Shown: one piece after another, positions 57,058-64,000 of the stretch
Position numbering within the stretch: position 1 is the stretch's first letter
Layout of the letters: the number at the start of each line of letters is the position of its first letter
Source of the DNA: Hyposmocoma kahamanoa
Taxonomy: Eukaryota; Arthropoda; Insecta; Lepidoptera; Cosmopterigidae
Direction of reading: 5' to 3'
Length of the DNA stretch: 64,000 bases
NCBI RefSeq assembly: GCF_003589595.1
Contig: NW_020653719.1
Location: 606,697 to 670,696, forward strand
The notes under the pieces: generated by a model
Seen by the model: only the letters and a program-made list of their open reading frames with translations
What the model was told of the DNA's origin: nothing
The model's database searches: none
Made by a program: the position numbers and the translations under genes

Positions 57058-57585
57058 AAGCAATAGAACTCATTGTGAAAGAGTTCGCCAAGCAGTAACG
57101 TGAGCATTAATGCGTTTCGGTATTGAATGGTAAGGGTACTGGCTAAATTACAGGCACATGCATTGACTTACAAATAAATGGACGACGGGTCTAATACAAA
57201 AACCACGAAAAAAATGTCCCAAGTCAACCTATTTAAACGTAGTGACATGTAAAATGTTGAATTTAAATTGTAATGTCATCGCAGTACTGTCTAATTTTGC
57301 TTGCTTCGCTGTCAGTCGAACAAACGAAGACTAAAGCGTGTGACGCTCTGTATACGATTTTAACGCCCTATAGGTTCGGACACTTTTTAGCGCGGACCCT
57401 ACGTCCATATAATTGTAAGTCAATGGGCACATGAGATTTTTCAACTTATGTCTCGTGGTGACGGTCGCAGTGATAGTGTTTCTCAGATTTTTGCGATTTA
57501 AAGCTCTGAGCGGCACTACAACTGTTAAAGACAGGCGTGACGCTTGCCACGAGGCGCTTAACTTGTTCGTCCCGTCACCTATAGG
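57058..57585 (+). repeat. Family A copy interrupted by a MITE
   Basis: 5' part 57058-57160 (agcaatagaactcattgtga ...) and 3' part 57426-57585 (cacatgagatttttcaactt ... cgtcccgtcacc), with a clean insertion between. Removing it restores the family order. Confidence 0.92.
57161..57425. mobile_element. 265 bp MITE, perfect 8 bp target duplication
   Basis: Flanked by ggcacatg on both sides (57153-57160 and 57426-57433). Ends are cattgacttacaa ... atggacg and its inverted copy (about 24 bp, few mismatches). 8-bp duplications occur with hAT and P-type elements; CA...TG ends are compatible with either. No coding capacity. Confidence 0.92.
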
Positions 57586-57587
57586 GC

Positions 57588-57686
57588 TAGCACGACAGAG
57601 ATACTGAGATAGAGATACTGCTAATTCTCGCATAGAGATTTTGTGCTTCATGTCGCTCTCGCGCAAGTTGCGCCATGTCGTGCTAG
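57588..57686. repeat. Small element with ctagcacgac inverted ends
   Basis: gctagcacgaca at the left and tgtcgtgctag at the right, about 98 bp apart, replacing the expected A-tail of the family A copy. Confidence 0.5.
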
Positions 57687-57762
57687 ATCTACGGGAATCA
57701 TTAAAAAATAATTGGAAAACCTATCATATATAATATAACAAATGTATAGAATTTATTCCACT

Positions 57763-57823
57763 CATGATACTAAACAACTTTCACTAATGAATTCATTAAA
57801 TGGAAGTTGTTCAGTATCATGAC
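57763..57823. repeat. ~20-bp-arm inverted repeat
   Basis: catgatactaaacaactt and aagttgttcagtatcatg with a loop of about 20 nt; two mismatches. Confidence 0.8.
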
Positions 57824-57922
57824 CCTGTCACGCCACAAAATTTGAAATGCACTTTTTTCATAATTTGTATGACGTGAAATAGTCTAATTTTCAAGATAAA
57901 ACGCATAAAAATAATATACTAC

Positions 57923-58466
57923 TTAGTTACTTACTACCTTACTATGTAACACATTACATAGTTTTCTTTGTCGTGCGTTGGTGGTAGGGCTCTGCTTAGA
58001 AATATATTTCCATAATTCATCTAAAAGGTCAAACTGTAAATACTTTTTCTTGGCAACGGAGTCAAGACTTTGAAACAAGTCAGCCGCAAACTTATACGCG
58101 GTGTTGTTAACAAACTTTACCCGCATCCCAATAAAAAGTACCCCTAAAGTACCTCAGCAAAGTACCCGAGGCGTTGTTCTAAAAACCGTCCCTTATTACG
58201 CATTAAAACTCGAGGACACTCGTAAAGAAAAATGTTCAATAGACAAAAGACAGATAAGGTTCTTTGAAGGGGAAATTCTCTACATTTATAAATTTGTCAC
58301 TCAATTTCCTGGTAGCCTTTGTGAAATTTCTGCAGAATCGGCCTTGAAAAGGATTTCTCGTGGGGTTGTCAATGGAAATACTCGTATGCTCATCGTCGTC
58401 GGTAGCGTACGTTTGAAACAACTATCAAAGTACAGCGATAATTTCGGGTTTCGAAATGTATTTTGA
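57923..58466. other. Unidentified region open on both strands
   Basis: Minus-strand frames 58421-58236 (TDDDEHTSISIDNPTRN, FQGRFCRNFTKATRKL) and 58126-57923 (NTAYKFAADLFQSLDSV, YLQFDLLDELWKYI) are protein-like in composition and lie in the same direction. The plus-strand 58101-58466 frame (121 codons) overlaps them. I recognise no family; a decayed transposon or virus-derived gene is possible. Confidence 0.3.
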
Positions 58467-58828
58467 TCTAATAAACAAGTGTTTTGTATATTATTGAAAA
58501 AAGAACAGAAATACTACCCGTAGCAAAAATAACTATTTAAGTCGAAGCAATGATGGAGCAAATCTAATTGTTGATTTGTCCTGCAACGCCTCAAAGAAGA
58601 GGTTCAACTTGAGGCTCTGCTCAACAGTTCGTCATAATTTTTAAGCATTTGCAATGAAAATGAAAATGAAAATGTCTTTATTACCTTCACAAAAGAAACT
58701 TATATGCCTATGGTCCTCACATGTTCCCGAACCCTGTTTCGTTTGTGAAAGTCTGGTGTCTATATTAGGCTTAACCTGTGTTATAGAGCACCAGGCTCTC
58801 ACCCTTACATCTCTAGGCATATCTCTGT

Positions 58829-58830
<2 letters not shown>

Positions 58831-58905
<75 letters not shown>

Positions 58906-58910
58906 TGCGA

Positions 58911-58960
<50 letters not shown>
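58831..58960. repeat. (GT)n / (GTGC)n microsatellite
   Basis: About 28 gt dinucleotides (58831-58886) pass into about 18 gtgc-type tetranucleotides to 58960, with a further (gt) run at 58997-59020. Frames 58641-59030 and 58654-58980 are products of the repeat. Confidence 0.97.
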
Positions 58961-58961
<1 letters not shown>

Positions 58962-59024
58962 TTCGCGTGTGAGCGTGTGAACGAGTGAGAGTATGTATGT
59001 GTGTGTGTGTGTGTGTGTGTGATG

Positions 59025-60289
59025 TGTCATTTTAGTGCAATTTTATTTATGATTTTTTTTTGTGATACTGTGTATTAGTGATTACGAGTTTGTGTTAAGT
59101 GACAATCTGTAATAATTTTTCTATACCGTCATAATCGTGAGAATCTAAAAATTCCTTAAGCAATATCTTAAATTTATGGTCATTGGACTTTTTCATATTG
59201 TTTACCTTTTTACTTAGCCACTTATTAACTCTGAGGTCCAGAGATTTAATCAACTTCTAGTTAATTTATTGTAGTGTGTACAATACTGATAGCATTAAAC
59301 CACATCGAAACCATTGCCAACAATTACGGAAGAAAGAAAACAATGGAAATGCCTTAAGCCTCGATTACTATCAGAAGCGATGTCGCCAAAACTCACACAT
59401 TCTTAATTTGAAACACTACAAAATCTTAATATTGATTGGTCGTAGTTTCAAATATAAAAAGAAATAACAAATTCTGGATTGTTAATATAATTTAAACCTT
59501 GCCCTGCTGGCATATCGTTGAAAGTTCAATACCATCAATACCTATCATTACAAGTTACGACGTTTTGATATTATATTGAAATTACAAACAATGTGCTGCC
59601 ATCTAGCGGTTTATTGCTGAACGACGACAAATTGGAGTTACTAGTTAAGTTCTCCAAAATAGAAGCGACCATATTGCATGGGTATAAGTTTTACTTTCGT
59701 TTATTATAACAAAATATTATTTCGATAAACAGAAAAATGAACATTTATTAAAATAATATTTTCCGGTGATATGAAATGCAACGGGTAATATTTTTGGTGC
59801 GGCTATCAATTTTGCACTCCAAAACGGCATATTTCTAGAATTTTAAAGAATTTGCACGAAATAGATACATCCGTACCACACAAAGCAAAAATGGCGGACT
59901 GAGGTTACATAGGTCTTTCGAGACCTTATAGTTGACACGCGTCAGACGCTAACTAACCACTTCTAATGTATTTATTGTTGTGTGTATTCGTTGTTTGAGA
60001 TACACCTTTCAATTTTTTATTATACGTAGTGGGAATTACGACGCTTTTAAACGCATATACATTTTTATTTAACTACCCGTAATTGAGAGACAAAAAATGT
60101 GCAAAATCATAAATTTCTCTCTGGTAAATACTACCCAATATTTATTTTTTTTAAATGGAAATGCTATGTTACGGTAATTCTTTATTCATAAAATACATTA
60201 AATGTAAATTATACATTTTACTTAAAATTATATAAAATAAAAATACGAGACAAGAATAAACGTGAGCTTTCACGTGCTTATGTTTGTTA
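59025..60289. other. No gene seen
   Basis: Nothing supported; 59880-59900 contains aaaatggcgg, a YY1/Pho-like word. Confidence 0.4.
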
Positions 60290-62400
60290 TTATTTCGGAT
60301 ATCTGTTTTAGAGTCAGGCCTCTCTCTTCTGTCATGGCCTATCATTACTGTAATATAATATCTTTTTCAGAGTCAGTGATGACTTGGTCCACTTTCAATA
60401 GACGTAGCGTCTCCTCGTCAAGTTCCTGTCGATTTTTAATATATGATTTTCGGTTATAAATGGATCAGAAGTACAAAGTAACGTATGAAATACATCTTCA
60501 TTTGTTGCAGATCTAGAGCACTTTCTTGCGTGGTGTAATCTAATTTTTTTTGTAGTCTTTATTACGAGATTCTAGAGCGTCTTCTGAAATTTGTCCGATA
60601 GGTAACAAAACTACACATAGGTAACAAAAAAACTACAAAATGATTAATTATACCTTCTCCGTGAATTAATATTTTGTATACCAAAGATGACATATAATAC
60701 CAATCATATTTACTGACGTATATTCTTGCAGTTTCCAAAGCATATTCCCATTTTTTTGGGAATCTACCATTATGCCAGACGATAAAGCTTGAAGGATTAC
60801 ATAGAGTCGCTTTATCAAAATTTCATCGACTCCTGTAATTTCAGCTGAACAGGCTGTATTATAAAAAAACTTTCTCGCAGTGTTACCATCATTGGTATTG
60901 CCACCTCCTTGCCGTGGTTTATCAATTATTAATCCAAGCTCTTCTTGAAAGCGTCTTTGTATCACAGATTTCTTCTCTTGTTTAATTTGTTTATTTTCGT
61001 CACTCGTAGCTGACCATTTTTGAAACAAAAGGTTGTAAGAAATATGCAAAATCATCTCCATACAGCGAATCCAGGCGTACAGTGTTGATAATCCATAACG
61101 AAAAGAATTTTCATTTTCGGGCCTAGCAGTTACATTTTGTAAATTATTCGTTAGACGTGGAGTAGCACCACAAATATTACATGTTGGACTTGAAGGGGTG
61201 TCGGTTAATATCTGAGCTACTTTGCCGTCTATCATGGTCAAAAAAGTTCATATTTAACTTGAACGCCATTGACTTCCTTAACAATCAACGATGGACTAAA
61301 AGAATCAATTTGACTTTGAATATCGTTAACAACAGCTTTAGTTTTCTCAGGAGTTTCTTTAAAAAACTCAATTAAAATAGTGCGACAGAATCTCACGGAT
61401 GAAGGCGCAGGATTTTGCCAAACAACAGTACCAGTCGTTTCATCAATTAATCTGATGGGCACAACAGATGCGACGAATAAGTATGAGTCTGACACAAGTT
61501 CAGACTCCTCTGGAAGTCTTCGTTTATACTCACTTTGAAAAGACGAGCCATCACATCACCATTTACTTTATAAAACCAACTGTTTCAAACCGTTTTTGTA
61601 CACGGAATCTATCATCAATATCCTCGCCGCTGTGTGATCTAATAAATCCTGTAGGTATAACATTTTTGCACATGTGTTTGTAATTCAAATAGCTGATGCA
61701 GGTGGGTAACAGTTCTGTTTACTTTTTTATACTTTGTAATAAGGTGGTAGTAAGAAACAATTCCGTTTATCCATAATATTCTTCAAACATAAATATTGAG
61801 CCCTGGTCAGATCCAATTCAATAAATACACTTAATGCTTCTTGATCACTCAGCGTTTGGATGGTATTAGAGTCGTCCATCAATTTTAGCATAGCAATTTT
61901 AGCAATTCATTAATTTTTTTTTTCTCCGCATTTGCAGTCCTCAATGCCTCCACGATTTTTGCTTCATTACTTTCTCCCTTTGATCGTAGCCCTTGAATAT
62001 ATGTACCATAGACGTGTTCAAATCCATATTCATTAAGTAGTGTAGTATTTTTGCGCTTCTTTCTACATTCTGAAGAATTTTCATAAGACATATGTATGGT
62101 CTTCCTCGTTTTCCAGTTGAAGTAGATGGAATGGAATCGATTGTTGTTGACAAAGTAACAGAAAACTCTATATCCAACCAATCATTGATAACCTGAAGGC
62201 TTCTTTCTTTCGTGATGCTTGACTCCATCGACTGTTAAACTGTCTCAGCAATTTTTTTTTTAACCACTAATCATCAAACGTAAATTGTCCTCCGAAAGTT
62301 CATAACAATCTCATAAAAATGTTTCTAGAGCCGATTCATTACTTCTACCTTCAATGTAGGAAAGTATTAGTTTTCGTCTCAAATATTTGAAAGTACTCAT
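60290..62400 (-). pseudogene. Transib transposase (RAG1-related), near full length, frameshifted
   Basis: The minus strand from an ATG at 62398-62400 has N-terminal pieces in shifting frames: SRWSQASRKKEAF / NDWLDIEFSV, then STSTGKRGRP, YENSSECRKKRKN. Next come KW*CDGSSF (first catalytic Asp, 61550-61552, with a stop directly before it), SEYKRRLPEESEL, VVPIRLIDETTGTVVWQNPA, PSSVRFCR, and IDGKV (second Asp, 61227-61229), separated from the preceding VKYELF by a missing T in a T-run. Then come TCNICGATPRLTNNL, RYGLSTLYAWIRCMEMILH, and KPRQGGGNTNDGNTARKFF. After a frameshift at 60666 the C-terminus continues: VYKILIHGEGI, PIGQISEDALESRNKDYKK (third acid, Glu near 60570-60584), RSATNEDVFHTLL. This order matches Transib transposases, relatives of the RAG1 recombinase core. 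Several stops and shifts make it non-functional. No Transib-type terminal repeats were found. Confidence 0.85.
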
Positions 62401-63584
62401 TTTCAAAGGAGTTGGAAAAGTATTTTATGTAACAAACGACTGCTTGTTTTAATAAATTTATAAAATTAATGTGTCAGAGCATGTTATAGAGTTATATAGT
62501 AATGGTGTCGTGTGAATAATATTGATAAATATGATAAATGCAGCCGCATCTATGTTATTATCTTATAGCGTTGCATTGATAAGGGTATTTTTCGGCGGTA
62601 GGAAATTTGTTACGATTTCTTTCATATCTTTAGAAATCGCAAAAACCGCAGCTGATTTTTATAAAATTTTGATAATGAATACCTACGCTATGAAATAATA
62701 CAAAATTCTAAGGTTCGCTAACAGTCAAAACCTTTGATGAATTTGATAAAGATAGGTTAATAGGTCTCCACTTTTAATTATGATATATTTTCTTTACATT
62801 ACCTAACAAATTTCAAAAATATCTACTATTTTTCACATTTACGTAAGATGTGCTTTATAGAAATACATAATAACATATGGCTTATCTAACAAAATCAATA
62901 CGAAATATGACGTCGAAAGTTCCAAAATTATACGACTCAACGAGATGAGTACGGGAAAGGACATTTTGGAGGTATTTTTATTAAATCAACGTACCTATCT
63001 AACATAACAAACCTTTAATATAATAAAGTATGACATCTAAACTATCAAATAAAATTAAATGTGTATTTCAATTAAGACATAGGTCAGAACCATTTTTGAT
63101 ACGCCGTTGTTCTACTGCTTCCCAAAGTGCAATGGTCACACTCACATGCTAAACGCAACTCAAAGAAGACTTCTTAAAAATTCGTTTAAGTTCGTTAATG
63201 TGATTAAATCCTTGTAACTCTTTGACATTTGTTAGAGCCAAATGAAGTAATCAGGTATTATGATATATATGTTATTATTAATTTAATGAGTAAATAAGAG
63301 TTATATGTAGTTTAGAATTATTAAAATTTATTCACTAGAAAAACCTATTTTATATTTTACATAGACAAGAGCAAGACAAGAGTGAGTTGACAGATGTTAT
63401 GGCGGCAAACAAAAAAAGTATTTGGCAAAGATTTAGTAATTACCATAACCAATGATATTATACTCCGTAACATACCCCCATAATTATTAAACTTTGTAAA
63501 TTTGTAACAGTATCTAAGGTATCTATGCAACATTTACAAATGCATGTTATTCTATTATAATATTTATTTACTTACTTAATATGC
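62401..63584. other. No gene seen
   Basis: AT-rich flank; I looked for CACAATG-like Transib ends and saw none. Confidence 0.4.
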
Positions 63585-64000
63585 TTTTAAGTTAAAGTTG
63601 AGTGATTTCTTCAATATCAGTTCTTTGTCCTTTGTAGCTTTTAGGTATCTCAGTATCCTTTCTCCAGCCTTCCAGGTGGTCTCATTAACTTTGTCGAGGT
63701 ATCTACTCAAGTAGGACACAGAGTATGCAAGATCAGGTCTTGTTATAGTTGTCAAATATAACAGACTACCTATCAGTTTACAATATATTTCTTTCTTTTC
63801 TCCTTGTTTCTCTTGATTTTCAGATTTTACTACAAAATTGACCCCTATGGATAGGGGTTTTCATTTCTTTACAGTCTGTCCTGTTGTATTTCTTTAGTAT
63901 CTTTTCAATCAAGTTAGTTTGTCTCATTACTATTGTGTCTTTGTTTCTCTCATTATCCATCCTAAAAATTTTGTGGCTTCTCTCAGATCTTTTACATTGT
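63585..64000 (-). pseudogene. Ty1/copia retrotransposon reverse transcriptase fragment, runs off right edge
   Basis: From 64000 downwards the minus strand reads VKDLREATKFFRMDNE, RQTNLIEKILKKYN, KEMKTPIHR, then a one-base frameshift, VNFVVKSENQEK, and CKLIGSLLYLTTITRPDLAY, SYLSRYLDKVNETTWKAGER, ILRYLKATKDKEL. The Y..L.GSL.YL...TRPD...V..LSRY order followed by ILRYLK.T is the conserved end of the copia reverse transcriptase before RNase H. The frame stops near 63585 and the RNase H part is absent. The active-site YVDD region would be outside the window. Confidence 0.85.

Noticed and set aside
58641..59030. Frame rich in His-Thr / Arg-Ala repeats (both strands)
   Set aside because: Pure product of the GT/GTGC microsatellite.
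62401..62900. Transib terminal repeat and target duplication
   Set aside because: I searched for CACAATG/CACAGTG-like ends on the outer sides and saw no convincing pair.

Overview
The window is about 64 kb of AT-rich eukaryotic DNA that looks like lepidopteran (moth or butterfly) intergenic or intronic sequence. The reasons are the repeat families: tRNA-derived SINEs ending in GAT/ATC-type repeats, mariner transposons, a high-copy ~300 bp dispersed repeat, copies of a dispersed element framed by ccgacttcaaa / tttgaagtcgg, several LINE remnants and many short inverted-repeat (MITE-type) elements. The species assignment is inference; I recognise no complete host gene and nothing bacterial (no operons, no Shine-Dalgarno starts). 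Most open frames are pieces of transposons or chance frames.

Layout. The left edge (1-343) is a decayed hAT-type transposase on the minus strand. From 1.3 to 7.9 kb there are dispersed repeats (families A, C, D and G, letters used only here). 8.6-10.1 kb holds a decayed LINE with an endonuclease domain. 10.9-14.8 kb has more family A/D copies and a GC-rich LINE 3' piece. 15.05-16.25 kb is mariner copy 1. 17.1-19.9 kb has a 410 bp long-TIR element and more repeats. 21.6-22.8 kb has a SINE, a 68 bp tandem duplication and the one convincing host exon (22307-22411, plus strand) with a possible following terminal exon. 24-29 kb has a coding-like GC-rich island, a 3 x 97 bp tandem array, LINE and SINE copies. 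33-38 kb has a piggyBac-type MITE, inverted tRNA-like repeats and perfect hairpins. 38.3-39.7 kb is a LINE reverse transcriptase remnant. 47-52.4 kb has another LINE C-terminus and mariner copy 2, itself interrupted by a LINE 3' end. 54.3-57.6 kb has MITEs with clear target duplications. 58.8 kb is a long GT/GTGC microsatellite. 60.3-62.4 kb is a nearly full-length but broken Transib (RAG1-related) transposase. The right edge (63585-64000) is a Ty1/copia reverse transcriptase fragment that runs out of the window.

How the parts relate. The sequence records layered transposition: MITE into family A (57161-57425), LINE into mariner (50083-50456), an extra segment inside another family A copy (about 40013-40245). 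All identified transposases are broken, so any movement of the short non-autonomous elements would need enzymes from elsewhere. The most interesting items are the Transib copy with all three catalytic-acid blocks still visible, the chimeric repeat at 7111-7255 that joins a Pol III promoter-bearing tRNA head to the family A tail, the internally placed and inverted tRNA-like modules of family D, the host exon at 22.3 kb, and two strong hairpins at 35.8 and 42.7 kb.
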